Assembly: GCF_023630705.1 (NCBI RefSeq)
Contig: NZ_JALQEM010000013.1
Span: 1-64,000 of the forward strand
Direction of reading: 5' to 3'
Source: Caballeronia sp. GAFFF1
Lineage (GTDB): Bacteria; Pseudomonadota; Gammaproteobacteria; Burkholderiales; Burkholderiaceae
DNA length: 64,000 nt
The first letter of the stretch is position 1. Every line of letters starts with the position of its first letter. A program made the position numbers and the translations under genes. The notes under the pieces are model-generated. The model had not been told where the DNA came from and searched no databases. It saw nothing but the letters and a program-made list of their open reading frames with translations. Shown piece after piece: positions 43,180 through 52,939 of this stretch.

Positions 43180-45537
43180 ATGTTTACGCTCCTCACGCGA
43201 GCGCGCCGACACGCGCGCCGTCGTGCCGTCGCGTCCTTGCACGCCGCATTGCCGATGTCCTTGTTCGCCCACGCCGCGTGGTGCGCCACGCCGATCGACG
43301 CTGCCGCTGCGCCGGCTTCCGACGCCGAAACCACGCTCGCGCCGGTGATCGTGTCCGCGCAGTCATCGTCCACGCGCTCGCCGCTCGATCCGAACCTGCC
43401 CGCGAGCGTCGCGACCGTGACCGCGGACCAGTCGCAGTACTGGAACGTCGTCACGCCCGAAGACGTGCTCAAGTACGCGCCGAACATGGCGGTGCGCAAG
43501 CGCTTCATCGGCGACGTGAACGCGCCGATTGCCGTGCGCGGCACGAGCAACGCGCAGACGGCGCGCGGCCTCGTGTATGCCGACGGCCTTCTCCTTAGCA
43601 ATTTTCTCGGCAACACGTTCACGTTCACGTTCGCGCCGCGCTGGTCGATGGTCTTCGCCGACGACATCTCGCGCACCGACGTCATCTACGGTCCTTACTC
43701 GGCGCTCTATCCGGGCAACTCGATCGGCGCGACCGTCGCGATCACGACGCGCATGCCGACGCAGTTCGAATCCGACGCGAAAGTGCAGGCCTTCACGCAG
43801 CACTTCGATCTCTTCGGCATCAACCGCAGCTTCAACGGCACGAATACGACCGCGACCGTCGGCGACCGCATCGGCAAGCTGTCGTTTCTGATCGGCGTCG
43901 ATCATCTGGAAAACACGGGGCAGCCGCTGCAATTCGCGACGCTCGCGCAATCGAGGACACCCGCCACCGCCGCCGACCGGCCCGTGACCGGCGCGACGTT
44001 CTACAACGATCAGAACGGCGCGCGCACGGCGGTGCTCGGCACGGCGTCCGAGGGCATCGAGCGCACGTTTCAGGACCAGTTGCGCGTGAAGCTCGCCTAC
44101 GACATCACGAACGCCTTGCAAGCCGGCTTCACGCTCGGCTACTGGCATCAGAAATACAACAGCGATACGACGACCTTCCTGCGCGACGCGGCCGGCAACC
44201 CGGTGTATAGCGGGCGCGTGAACATCGGCGGGTTCGAATACACGATCCCCGCCGCGACGTTCGCGCCGAGCATGGGATCGAGCGAGAACTTCCTCTACGG
44301 CCTCACGCTGCGCACGCACCACGACACCGGCTGGAACGCGGAAGCCGTCGCGTCGTACTTCGACATCACGCAGAGCATCGCGCGCACCGCGAATTCCGGC
44401 GTGCCGGGCGACGGCCCCGGCACGCTCACGGACGGCTCCGGATCGGGATGGAAGTCGCTCGATTTGCGCACGAGCTGGACGCCGACCGCCCGCTCGGGAC
44501 TCGCCGCGCATGCGCTGTCGTTCGGCTACCACTACGACAATTACTTTCTCAACAACGTCACCTCGAACACGGCCGCGTGGCGCGATGGCGCGGGCGCCTC
44601 GTTCGCCAACGCGTTCGGCGGGCGCACGCGCACGCAAGCGGTCTATGCGCAGGACGCGTGGCGCTTCTTGCCACGCTGGGCGTTCACTTACGGCCTGCGT
44701 TACGAGAACTGGAATGCCTATGACGGCACGCGGGCCGTCGGCGCGACATCGCTCGATTACGGCGCTGCGAGCCAGAGCCACTGGTCGCCCAAGGCGGCGC
44801 TTTCGTTCGACGCCACGAACGACTTGACGTTGCGCGCATCCATCGGGCGGGCGTATCGCTTCCCGACTGTCGGCGAGCTGTTCCAGGGGCAGATTAACGG
44901 CGTGTCGATCGTCAACAGCAATCCGAACCTCCAGCCGGAAGACGATCTTTCTAAAGAACTGACCGCGGAATGGACGCACGGCAACGGCTTCTACCGCTTC
45001 ACGCTCTTTCAGGACGACGTAAAGAACACCATCCTGAGTCAGACGAACACGACTGTCATTCCGAACGTCACCAACTTTCAGAACATCGACAAGGTGCGTT
45101 CGCGCGGCGCCGAAGCGAGCTACGAAGGGCAGGACGTGTGGTTACGCGGGCTCGATCTCGCGGCCAACGTCGCGTACACGCAGTCGAAGATTCTTGCCAA
45201 CAGCGGCAATCCGGCGTCCGTGGGCAAGTATTTCTATCGCATTCCGCTGTGGCGGGCGAACGCGGTGGCGACGTATCGTGCGAACGCAAAAACCGCCGCG
45301 ACGCTCGCGGTGCGTTATTCGGGACGCCAGTACAACACGCTCACCAACACGGACGTCAATCCGGACACGTATGGCGGGACGAGCACCTATGCCGTCGTCG
45401 ATGCCAAGTTCTCCTACAAGCCGACGAAGCGCGCGGAGCTGGGCATCGGCGTCGACAACCTGTTCGATCGCCGCTACTACGTCTTCCACCCGTATGCGGG
45501 ACGCACGTTCTATGTCGAAGGACGCATCGGCATCTGA
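43180..45537 (+). CDS. TonB-dependent outer-membrane receptor
   Basis: 785 aa from the ATG at 43180 (AGGAACTC upstream). A signal peptide is followed by a possible TonB box in TTLAPVIVSAQ. The plug domain (about 65-185) contains YGPYSALYPGNSIGATVAITTRMP. The 22-strand barrel ends in the usual aromatic strand GRTFYVEGRIGI. It imports a metal chelate across the outer membrane. The substrate cannot be read, but neighbours suggest copper or iron. Confidence 0.92.
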   Translation: MFTLLTRARRHARRRAVASLHAALPMSLFAHAAWCATPIDAAAAPASDAETTLAPVIVSAQSSSTRSPLDPNLPASVATVTADQSQYWNVVTPEDVLKYAPNMAVRKRFIGDVNAPIAVRGTSNAQTARGLVYADGLLLSNFLGNTFTFTFAPRWSMVFADDISRTDVIYGPYSALYPGNSIGATVAITTRMPTQFESDAKVQAFTQHFDLFGINRSFNGTNTTATVGDRIGKLSFLIGVDHLENTGQPLQFATLAQSRTPATAADRPVTGATFYNDQNGARTAVLGTASEGIERTFQDQLRVKLAYDITNALQAGFTLGYWHQKYNSDTTTFLRDAAGNPVYSGRVNIGGFEYTIPAATFAPSMGSSENFLYGLTLRTHHDTGWNAEAVASYFDITQSIARTANSGVPGDGPGTLTDGSGSGWKSLDLRTSWTPTARSGLAAHALSFGYHYDNYFLNNVTSNTAAWRDGAGASFANAFGGRTRTQAVYAQDAWRFLPRWAFTYGLRYENWNAYDGTRAVGATSLDYGAASQSHWSPKAALSFDATNDLTLRASIGRAYRFPTVGELFQGQINGVSIVNSNPNLQPEDDLSKELTAEWTHGNGFYRFTLFQDDVKNTILSQTNTTVIPNVTNFQNIDKVRSRGAEASYEGQDVWLRGLDLAANVAYTQSKILANSGNPASVGKYFYRIPLWRANAVATYRANAKTAATLAVRYSGRQYNTLTNTDVNPDTYGGTSTYAVVDAKFSYKPTKRAELGIGVDNLFDRRYYVFHPYAGRTFYVEGRIGI

Positions 45538-45578
45538 TCTCCGTTCATTCGCATTCATTCGATTCCAAAGGACACGTC

Positions 45579-46994
45579 ATGCACGCACCTTCCTTCACGC
45601 CCGCTTCGACTCAGGGCGACGCCGTCGCCGAGCGCCGCACGCTGTGGCGCTGGCACTTTTACGCCGGCCTCTTCGTGATGCCGCTTCTCCTTGTGCTCGC
45701 CATCACGGGAACGCTGTACTGCTTTCAGCCGCAGATCGAGCCGATGCTGTATCGCGACCGCATGGTTGTCGCCGACACGCACGGCCCGCGCCTTTCCACC
45801 GATGCGCTGCTCGCCAAAGCCATCGCCAGCGAGCCGCGCGGCGCCGTGCCGACGCTCGCCCAGATCGACACGCGTCGCACGCGCAGCGCCGAATTCGTGT
45901 TTCGCCTGCCTTCCGGCGAGAGCGAGAGCGTGTACGTGAACCCGTACGACGGCGCGGTGCTCGGCACGCTTTCAGTCGAGCATCGGCTGATGAAGCAGAT
46001 TCGCAATCTGCATCGCGGGCTCATGCTCGGCAAGACCGGCGAACTGGCGATGGAACTGGCGGGATGCTGGACGCTCGTGATGATCGGCACGGGCGTCGCG
46101 CTATGGTGGCCGTGGGGCGGCGCGGGCCGTCGCGCGGGCGGCGTGTGGCTGCCGCGTCTCGCGCTCGAAGGCCGCGGGTGGTGGCGCGATCTGCACGCGG
46201 TGGGCGGCGTGTGGCTCGCTATCGGCGCGCTTTTTTTCGTGCTGAGCGGACTGCCGTGGTCCGGATCGTGGGGCAAGCAGTTCAAGGCGCTGGCGACTTC
46301 GGCATCGCTCGGCTATCCGAAAGGGGCGTGGGGCGAGGCGCATGTTCATTCGAGCGTGCCGGCCGATCACGCGATGCACGCCATGCCGATGAAAATGGAC
46401 GATCTCCCGCTGCATCAGACGCCGTGGGCCGTCGGCGCGACGGACGTGCCGCAGACCGCGAAGGCGTCGGTAGCGGCGAGCCTCTCGCTCGACGATGTGA
46501 TCGCGCTCGCCGCGAAACACGGCGTGACGAGCGACTACGGCATCGCGTTGCCGACGTCACCGACGGGCGTCTACACCGTGTCGTATTTTCCCGCCGATCC
46601 GCGCTCGGAACGCACGCTGCACATCGACCAGTACAACGGCCGCGTGGTGTCCGACATCTCGTACGGCACCTATGGCACGGTCGCGCGCTTCATCTCGTAT
46701 GGCACGTCCTTGCACATGGGGCGCTACTTCGGCCTCGCGAATCAACTCGTGTGTTCGGCGATCTCGCTCGGGCTGGCCGCGCTGTCCGTCACAGGCTTTG
46801 TGATGTGGTACAAGCGCCGTCCGTCGCGCACGCTCGGCGCGCCGTCGCGGCCCGCAAAACGTCCGCCGATGCGCGCGTGGCGCACCGGCCTCGCGATCGT
46901 CGGCGCGGTTTTCCCGCTGATGGGCCTGACGATGCTCGCTGTCTGGTGTCTCGACCGCCTCGCGTTCGGCGCGCGGGCACGAGCGCAAGGCTGA
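45579..46994 (+). CDS. PepSY-domain inner-membrane protein
   Basis: 471 aa with about four transmembrane helices; the first is in HFYAGLFVMPLLLVLAITG. PepSY-type repeats (VPTLAQIDTRR and the later ALPTSPTGVYTVSYF blocks) flank the membrane segments. Conserved His residues in the helices and a His/Met-rich loop (HAMHAMPMKMDD) could bind heme or copper. Such PepSY membrane proteins often act as ferric reductases beside TonB receptors. AAAGGACA precedes the start, 41 bp after the receptor. Confidence 0.9.
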   Translation: MHAPSFTPASTQGDAVAERRTLWRWHFYAGLFVMPLLLVLAITGTLYCFQPQIEPMLYRDRMVVADTHGPRLSTDALLAKAIASEPRGAVPTLAQIDTRRTRSAEFVFRLPSGESESVYVNPYDGAVLGTLSVEHRLMKQIRNLHRGLMLGKTGELAMELAGCWTLVMIGTGVALWWPWGGAGRRAGGVWLPRLALEGRGWWRDLHAVGGVWLAIGALFFVLSGLPWSGSWGKQFKALATSASLGYPKGAWGEAHVHSSVPADHAMHAMPMKMDDLPLHQTPWAVGATDVPQTAKASVAASLSLDDVIALAAKHGVTSDYGIALPTSPTGVYTVSYFPADPRSERTLHIDQYNGRVVSDISYGTYGTVARFISYGTSLHMGRYFGLANQLVCSAISLGLAALSVTGFVMWYKRRPSRTLGAPSRPAKRPPMRAWRTGLAIVGAVFPLMGLTMLAVWCLDRLAFGARARAQG

Positions 46995-46999
46995 CGCTC

Positions 47000-47700
47000 T
47001 TACGCGACGCCGAAGTTTAAGCGCGTCAGTTGCTCCGCTTCGTTCGCGAGCAGGCGCGCGGCGTCGCGGATGGCGACATCGAGCGTGATGGGGCCGGGCG
47101 AGAATCGGGGCGCGTCAGAGGCGCAAATCTAGCGCCTCCTCCTTCTCACGCGACGCTGAACTCGAAACGCGTCCGTTGCTCCGCTTCGTTTGCGGGCAGA
47201 CGCGGCGTCGCGGATGGCAACATCGAGCGTGATGGGGCCGGGCGAGAATCGGGGCGCGGTCACGGGCGCAAATAAAGGCCCGCCTCCTTCTCGCGCGACG
47301 CCGAACTTCAAGCGCGTCCGTTGCTCCGCTTCGTTGGCGAGCAGACGCGCGGCGTCGCGGATGGCAACATCGAGCGTGATGGGGCCGGGCGCGGGCGAGA
47401 ATCGGGGCGCGTCAGAGGCGCAAATCTAGCGCCGCCTCCTTCTCACGCGACGCCGAACTCGAAACGCGTCCGTTGCTTTCCGCCATTCGAAGCGGGTGCG
47501 TGGCGCCGCGGATGGCGACACCGCGCGTGATTGATCGGGGCGAGAATCGGGGCGCGGTCACAGGCGCAAACTTAGCCCCGCCTCCTTCTCATGCGACGCC
47601 GAACTTCAAGCGCGTCAGTTGCTCCGCTTCGTTCGCGAGCAGGCGCGCGGCGTCGCGGATGGCGACATCGAGCGTGATCGGGCCGGGCGCGGGCGAGAAG
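47000..47700. repeat. 3'-end tandem array 2, ~146-bp period
   Basis: Five copies of the glycerate kinase gene's 3' end plus ~48 bp of its downstream DNA. The stop codon position recurs at 47000 (TAA), 47146 (TGA), 47291 (CGA, stop lost), 47443 (TGA) and 47589 (the real TGA), giving spacings of 146, 145, 152 and 146. Each copy, read on the minus strand, still encodes a close match to ITLDVAIRDAARLLANEAEQ and xFGVA. The outermost copy, beside the PepSY gene, is more like the real gene end than the three in between. The array fills the 594-bp gap between the convergent genes; no other gene is present. Confidence 0.93.
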
Positions 47701-48731
47701 CATCCGCTGAAATATTCCGAGAGGCGCGGCAACGCGGCCGAATCGACCGCGCCGGAGAGCAGCGTCGCCGGCACGCCCGACGCCCGCGCATGCTTGCACG
47801 CGATGAAGGGCGCCTTGCCGTGCAGCGTCTGCACGTCGGAGCGGCCTTCGCCCGTGATGAGCCAGTTCGCGCCTTCCAACGCGGCGTCGAGACCGATTTC
47901 CCGGGCGACGACTTCCGCGCCGGTTTCGAAGCGCGCGCCCAGCATGTGCAGCGCGAAGCCTAGGCCGCCCGCCGCGCCCGCGCCCGGTTCGTTCCGTTTC
48001 GCGAGACCCATCGCCGGTTCGAGCCGGTCCGCGAAATGGGCGAGGGCGGCGTCGATGGTGGCGATCTGCTCGGGCGTCACGCCTTTCTGCGGCCCGAAGA
48101 CGGCGGTCGCGCCGTGCTCGCCGGTGAGCGGATTGTCCACGTCCGACATGCCGACGAACTCCGCTTCCTTCACGCGCGGATCGAGCCCCGATGCGTCGAC
48201 CCGCGCGATCCTCGCCAGCGACGACGGCACCGGCGCCAGCTCGTTGCCGTCGGCATCGAAGAGCTTCACGCCGAGGCCGACGAGCAGCCCGGCGCCGCCG
48301 TCGTTCGTGCTGCTGCCGCCGAGCGCGACGAAGAACCGGCGCGCGCCGGAGTCGAAGAGCGCGCGGATCGCTTCGCCCATGCCGAGCGTGCTGCGTTCGG
48401 TGACGGGCACGGCCATGCCGTCCGGGTCCGTGATGCCGACGACTTCCGCCGTCTCGATCATCGCGCTGCCGTCGGCGAGCAAGCCCGTCGCGGCGTCGCG
48501 GCGTGCCGCCGCCGCGCCGCGCACGTTGAGCATGCGGCGCTCGCCGCCGGCCGCGAGCATCGCGTCGAGCGTGCCTTCGCCGCCATCGGCCATCGGGCGA
48601 ATGCGGATTTCCGCGTCGGGCCGCGCCCGCCTGATGCCTTCCGCGATCGCGTTCGCGACGCCTTCCGCGGAGAGCGATCCCTTGAACGAATCGGGCGCGA
48701 TGACGACAACGGGAGCGGGCGTGATAGGCAT
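47589..48731 (-). CDS. glxK: Glycerate 2-kinase (GarK/GlxK family)
   Basis: 380 aa from the ATG at 48731, the family length. Motifs: VIAPDSFKGSLSA at the N-terminus, RPMADGGEGTLDA, LGGSSTNDGGAGLLVGLG, and LITGEGRSDVQTLHGKAP near the C-terminal third. It phosphorylates D-glycerate, feeding glyoxylate or glucarate breakdown into glycolysis. An upstream open frame to 49097 has no family similarity. The gene is alone, with the repeat array starting in its last ~100 bp. Confidence 0.92.
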   Translation of the reverse strand: MPITPAPVVVIAPDSFKGSLSAEGVANAIAEGIRRARPDAEIRIRPMADGGEGTLDAMLAAGGERRMLNVRGAAAARRDAATGLLADGSAMIETAEVVGITDPDGMAVPVTERSTLGMGEAIRALFDSGARRFFVALGGSSTNDGGAGLLVGLGVKLFDADGNELAPVPSSLARIARVDASGLDPRVKEAEFVGMSDVDNPLTGEHGATAVFGPQKGVTPEQIATIDAALAHFADRLEPAMGLAKRNEPGAGAAGGLGFALHMLGARFETGAEVVAREIGLDAALEGANWLITGEGRSDVQTLHGKAPFIACKHARASGVPATLLSGAVDSAALPRLSEYFSGCFSPAPGPITLDVAIRDAARLLANEAEQLTRLKFGVA

Positions 48732-49172
48732 GGTGTCTCGAGTGTCTTGTGTGAGTAGGGCGTCGGGCAAGCGCGCGCCGATAAGGTCGACGACGCGCGG
48801 CAAGCTTAGCAGCGCGCCGTGTCCGGCAAAATAGCGCGGATGCGATAGCGGGAATTGTGCGCGGCCGCGACCGTCCGGAAAACGGGGATTTACGCCGTAT
48901 CCGCGCCCTAAATCCGCCAAAAACGCTCGAGAAACGCCCCATGACCGTTCGCGCAAGCAGGGCGGCCTGATTTGTTTGCTAAAATGCTGGGCTCTGTTGG
49001 CTGACTCGCTCGGCGACGGTCCGGGCGTCTTCGAAGCGCGCATGCATGCGCTTTCGCGAATCGGGCGTCGAAGCGTGGCGAGCGCCGGCAAGCTCAACGG
49101 ACCCGCGCCTTAAGAACCGCGGAAGAACCGACCACCGAACGAACACCGAATTACTCTAGGACGATTGAAGCC
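48732..49172. promoter_or_regulatory. Divergent region between glxK and tig
   Basis: 441 bp with no convincing gene. An AT-rich patch with TAAAAT at 48980-48985 could be the tig -10, leaving a leader of about 180 nt that includes a small palindromic hairpin near 49035-49055. No sigma-32 motif is clear. Confidence 0.4.
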
Positions 49173-50519
49173 ATGGCTAACGTAGTTGAAAACCTGGGCA
49201 AGCTCGAACGCCGCCTGACCATTTCCCTGCCGAAAGACTCGGTGCAGAAGGAAGTGGATTCGCGCATCCGTCAGTTGGCCAAGAACGTGCGCATGCCGGG
49301 CTTCCGCCCGGGCAAGGTGCCGCTCAAGATGGTGACGCAGCAGTACGGCGGCCAGGTCGAGGCCGAAGTGCTGAGCGACAAGGTCGGCAAGGAGTTCTTC
49401 GATGTCACGCGCGCGGAAAACCTGCGCGTCGCGGGCCAGCCGAGCTTCGCGCCGAAGGCCGAGCCGGCCGCCGACGCGTACGCGTTCGACGCGACATTCG
49501 AGGTCTATCCGGAAGTGAAGCTGGGCGATGTCGCCAACGCTGAAATCGAGCGCACCGTCACCACCATTTCGGAAGCTGAAGTCGACCGCACGCTCGAAAT
49601 CCTGCGCAAGCAGCGCGTGCACTTCCATGCGCGCGGCGAAGGCGGCGAGCACGGCGACGGCGGCGCGGACACGGCGGCGCAGAACGGCGACCGCGTGACG
49701 CTCGACTTCGTCGGCAAGCTGGACGGCGTGGAATTCGAAGGCGGCAGCGCGCAGGACTTCGCGTTCGTGCTCGGCGAGGGCCGCATGCTGCCCGAGTTTG
49801 AACAGGCGGCGACCGGCCTGAAGGTCGGCGAAACCCGCGAATTCGACCTGAAGTTCCCCGAGGACTACCACGGCAAGGAAGTGGCGGGCAAGACGGCGCA
49901 ATTCACGATCACTGTGAAAAAGGTCGAATGGCCCCATATGCCGGCAGTGGACGCGGAATTCGCGAAGTCGCTCGGCATCGAAGACGGCGATCTCACGAAG
50001 ATGCGCGCCGAGATCAAGGACAACCTGGAACGCGAAGCCAAGCGCCGCACGCAGCAGATCGTGAAAAACCAGGTCATGGACGCGCTTCTGAAGATTTCGG
50101 AGCTGGACGTGCCGAAGGCGCTGATCGAGCAGGATCAGCAGCGTCTGGTGGAAATGGCCCGTCAGGACCTGCAGCAGCGCGGCGTGCCGAACGCAGCGGA
50201 CGCGCCGATTCCGGCGGAAATGTTCGCCGAGCAGGCCGAGCGCCGCGTCAAGCTGGGCCTCGTGCTGGCCGAGCTGGTGAAGGCGAACGAGCTTCAGGCG
50301 AAGCCCGAGCAGATCCGCGCTGAAGTGGACGAATTCGCGAAAAGCTACGAAGACCCGAAGGAAGTCGTCCGCTGGTATTATTCGAACCAGCAGCGCCTCG
50401 CCGAAATGGAAGCGTACGTCGTGGAAAGCAACGTCGTCGAATTCGTGCTCGGCAAGGCCAAGGTGACCGACAAGGAAGTCAGCTTCGAGGAACTGGCCAG
50501 CGCAACGGCGCAAGCCTGA
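49173..50519 (+). CDS. tig: Trigger factor
   Basis: 448 aa. It is the ribosome-bound chaperone with peptidyl-prolyl isomerase activity. The N-terminal ribosome-binding signature is GFRPGKVP (about residues 43-50). The FKBP-type domain is about 155-245 ([18 protein letters not shown]). The C-terminal helical arms form the chaperone cradle. It starts the tig-clpP-clpX-lon-hupB run, a conserved proteostasis cluster. A strong terminator separates it from clpP. Confidence 0.97.
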   Translation: MANVVENLGKLERRLTISLPKDSVQKEVDSRIRQLAKNVRMPGFRPGKVPLKMVTQQYGGQVEAEVLSDKVGKEFFDVTRAENLRVAGQPSFAPKAEPAADAYAFDATFEVYPEVKLGDVANAEIERTVTTISEAEVDRTLEILRKQRVHFHARGEGGEHGDGGADTAAQNGDRVTLDFVGKLDGVEFEGGSAQDFAFVLGEGRMLPEFEQAATGLKVGETREFDLKFPEDYHGKEVAGKTAQFTITVKKVEWPHMPAVDAEFAKSLGIEDGDLTKMRAEIKDNLEREAKRRTQQIVKNQVMDALLKISELDVPKALIEQDQQRLVEMARQDLQQRGVPNAADAPIPAEMFAEQAERRVKLGLVLAELVKANELQAKPEQIRAEVDEFAKSYEDPKEVVRWYYSNQQRLAEMEAYVVESNVVEFVLGKAKVTDKEVSFEELASATAQA

Positions 50520-50534
50520 CGCGGAAAGCCAAGG

Positions 50535-50575
50535 GGCGTGCGGGGTCGTCGGAGGGCGGCCCGCACGCCTTTTTT
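50535..50575 (+). terminator. Rho-independent terminator after tig
   Basis: A 10-bp perfect stem (50535-50544 with 50560-50569) is followed directly by T6 (50570-50575). Confidence 0.88.
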
Positions 50576-50656
50576 GCATTAAAGTTGTGCATGCACGTGC
50601 CGTTCTTTGGATGTTCCTTCGTCGATCAGTATCCCTATTCCGAACAAGGAAATTGC

Positions 50657-51310
50657 ATGACCTTTCGCGCTGAATTGCTCGATACGTTGGCGTCCCACGC
50701 TCCGCGGGACTTCGAAGCCCAGGCGCTCGGCCTCGTCCCGATGGTCGTGGAAACGAGCGGCCGTGGCGAACGTGCCTATGACATCTATTCCCGGCTCCTG
50801 AAGGAGCGCGTGGTGTTCCTCGTCGGCGAGGTCAACGACCAGTCGGCGAATCTCGTCGTCGCCCAGTTGCTGTTTCTGGAAAGCGAGAATCCCGACAAGG
50901 ACATCAGCCTGTACATCAACAGCCCGGGCGGCTCGGTGTCGGCCGGCATGGCGATCTACGACACCATGCAGTTCGTGAAGCCGGACGTCTCCACGCTGTG
51001 CATGGGGCTTGCTGCCAGCATGGGCGCGTTCCTGCTGGCGTCGGGCGCGAAGGGCAAGCGCGTCGCGCTGCCCAACGCACGCGTGATGATTCACCAGCCG
51101 CTCGGCGGCGCGCGCGGCCAGGCGTCGGACATCGAAATTCAGGCGCGGGAAATCCTGTACCTGAAGGAGCGTCTGAACCAGTTGCTGTCGCATCACACGG
51201 GTCAGCCGGTCGAGCGCATCGCGCGCGACACGGATCGCGACAATTTCATGTCGGGCGACGACGCGCAAGCCTACGGCATCGTCGACCAGGTGCTGCACAA
51301 GCGTCCCTGA
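50657..51310 (+). CDS. clpP: ClpP protease subunit
   Basis: 217 aa from the ATG at 50657 (AAGGAAATTGC upstream). It is the ATP-dependent serine protease core that forms a double heptamer. Catalytic residues are Ser121 (LAASMGAF), His146 ([10 protein letters not shown]) and Asp195 region ([15 protein letters not shown]), the same spacing as in E. coli. An in-frame start at 50585 would add a 24-residue cysteine-containing tail and is less likely. clpX follows. Confidence 0.97.
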   Translation: MTFRAELLDTLASHAPRDFEAQALGLVPMVVETSGRGERAYDIYSRLLKERVVFLVGEVNDQSANLVVAQLLFLESENPDKDISLYINSPGGSVSAGMAIYDTMQFVKPDVSTLCMGLAASMGAFLLASGAKGKRVALPNARVMIHQPLGGARGQASDIEIQAREILYLKERLNQLLSHHTGQPVERIARDTDRDNFMSGDDAQAYGIVDQVLHKRP

Positions 51311-51388
51311 AGGCGTCCGGAGCGGCGCCGCGCCGGCTTTGGAAACAGGGCCGGGCAATGCGGATGGCGCATGCGGCGCAACGCCAAA

Positions 51389-51444
51389 ACGCCCTTCGTG
51401 GCAGGCACGCGGAGTCGAATCTGCGTGGCCGGATCGAAGGGCGT
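51389..51444 (+). promoter_or_regulatory. Long-range stem between clpP and clpX
   Basis: A 10-bp perfect stem (51389-51398 with 51435-51444) encloses 36 nt. It is not followed by a T run and ends 36 bp before clpX. It may affect read-through, RNA processing or the clpX promoter. Confidence 0.4.
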
Positions 51445-51480
51445 ATCATGTAACAAGAGTGTCCGGAGGCTTACACTTTT

Positions 51481-52752
51481 ATGGCGGACAAAAAAGGTTC
51501 CAGCAGCGAGAAGCTGCTGTACTGCTCGTTCTGCGGAAAGAGCCAGCATGAGGTAAAGAAGCTCATTGCCGGCCCGTCGGTGTTCATCTGCGATGAATGT
51601 ATCGACCTGTGCAACGAAATCATTCGCGACGAGGCGGCCGGCGCGGCAGAAGAGGCCGGGCTTACCAAGTCCGACCTGCCGAGCCCGCAGGAAATCAGCG
51701 ACATCCTGAATCAGTACGTCATCGGCCAGGAACGCGCGAAGAAGATTCTCGCGGTGGCCGTGTACAACCATTACAAGCGGCTCAAGCACCTCGACAAGAA
51801 GGACGACATCGAGCTGTCGAAGAGCAACATCCTGCTGATCGGGCCGACCGGCTCGGGCAAGACGCTGCTCGCGCAGACGCTCGCGCGCATGCTGAATGTG
51901 CCGTTCGTGATCGCGGACGCCACCACGCTCACCGAAGCGGGTTACGTCGGCGAAGACGTCGAAAACATCATTCAGAAGCTGCTGCAGAACTGCAACTACG
52001 AAGTCGACAAGGCGCAGCGCGGCATCGTCTATATCGATGAAATCGACAAGATCAGCCGCAAATCGGACAACCCGTCGATTACGCGCGACGTGTCGGGCGA
52101 GGGCGTGCAGCAGGCGCTGCTGAAGCTCGTGGAAGGCACCATGGCATCGGTGCCGCCGCAGGGCGGGCGCAAGCATCCGAATCAGGACTTCATTCAGGTC
52201 GATACGACGAACATTCTGTTCATCTGCGGCGGCGCGTTCGACGGTCTGGAGAAGGTCATCACGGACCGCACGGAAAAGACCGGCATCGGTTTCGGCGCGA
52301 GCGTGAAGAGCAAGCAGGATCGCGACGCGGGCGAAGTGCTGCGCGAGGTCGAGCCGGAAGATCTGATCAAGTTCGGCCTGATTCCGGAGCTGATCGGCCG
52401 TCTGCCCGTCGTGGCGACGCTCGGCAAGCTGGACGAAGCCGCGCTCGTGAAGATTCTGATCGAGCCGAAGAACGCGCTGGTGAAGCAGTATCACAAGCTC
52501 TTCGCTATGGAACGCGTGGAGCTGGAGATTCGTCCGGCGGCGCTGCAGGCCATCGCGCAGAAGGCGATTCGCCGCAAGACCGGCGCGCGCGGGCTGCGCT
52601 CCATTCTGGAACAGGCGTTGCTCGACGTGATGTACGAACTGCCGACGATGAAGGGCGTTTCGAAGGTGATCGTCGATGACAACACTATCGACGGCGACGG
52701 CAAACCGTTGCTCATCTACGAAGACGCGCCGAAAGTAGCAGGGTCGAACTAA
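51481..52752 (+). CDS. clpX: ClpX, AAA+ unfoldase
   Basis: 423 aa. The N-terminal zinc domain has Cys15, Cys18, Cys37 and Cys40. The AAA+ module has Walker A GPTGSGKT (from residue 121), Walker [10 protein letters not shown], and sensor regions. The loop TGIGFGASV contains the IGF motif that docks on ClpP. It unfolds tagged proteins such as ssrA substrates and feeds ClpP. A GGAGG lies just upstream of the start. Confidence 0.98.
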   Translation: MADKKGSSSEKLLYCSFCGKSQHEVKKLIAGPSVFICDECIDLCNEIIRDEAAGAAEEAGLTKSDLPSPQEISDILNQYVIGQERAKKILAVAVYNHYKRLKHLDKKDDIELSKSNILLIGPTGSGKTLLAQTLARMLNVPFVIADATTLTEAGYVGEDVENIIQKLLQNCNYEVDKAQRGIVYIDEIDKISRKSDNPSITRDVSGEGVQQALLKLVEGTMASVPPQGGRKHPNQDFIQVDTTNILFICGGAFDGLEKVITDRTEKTGIGFGASVKSKQDRDAGEVLREVEPEDLIKFGLIPELIGRLPVVATLGKLDEAALVKILIEPKNALVKQYHKLFAMERVELEIRPAALQAIAQKAIRRKTGARGLRSILEQALLDVMYELPTMKGVSKVIVDDNTIDGDGKPLLIYEDAPKVAGSN

Positions 52753-52773
52753 ATCGGGCTGTGTGTCGGCGAG

Positions 52774-52809
52774 AGGCCGTTCATGGCGACGTGAACGGCC
52801 TTTGTTTTT
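52774..52809 (+). terminator. Rho-independent terminator after clpX
   Basis: A 10-bp perfect stem (52774-52783 with 52792-52801) with an 8-base loop, followed by a T-rich stretch. Confidence 0.88.
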
Positions 52810-52939
52810 ATTTTTCGGTTTATCTTGTGGACGTTACTGACGAACTTGGACTACCGACTTTTCCCTTCCGATAAAGGCTTGCAATAGCTCTTAACGGCCT
52901 TACTTACGAACGAACCGATTCCATTAATGGGGAAATGAA

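Noticed and set aside
47030..47530. Short plus-strand frames in array 2
   Set aside because: They repeat the same peptide in shifting frames, antisense to the glycerate kinase end; no start signals.
40391..47700. CRISPR array
   Set aside because: The repeats are 139-152 bp with no unique spacers, no short palindromic repeat and no cas genes.
52845..52875. Sigma-32 promoter for lon
   Set aside because: cttgga followed by a C-rich stretch at 13 bp is only a weak match to CTTGAA-N13-CCCCAT, so not listed as a feature.
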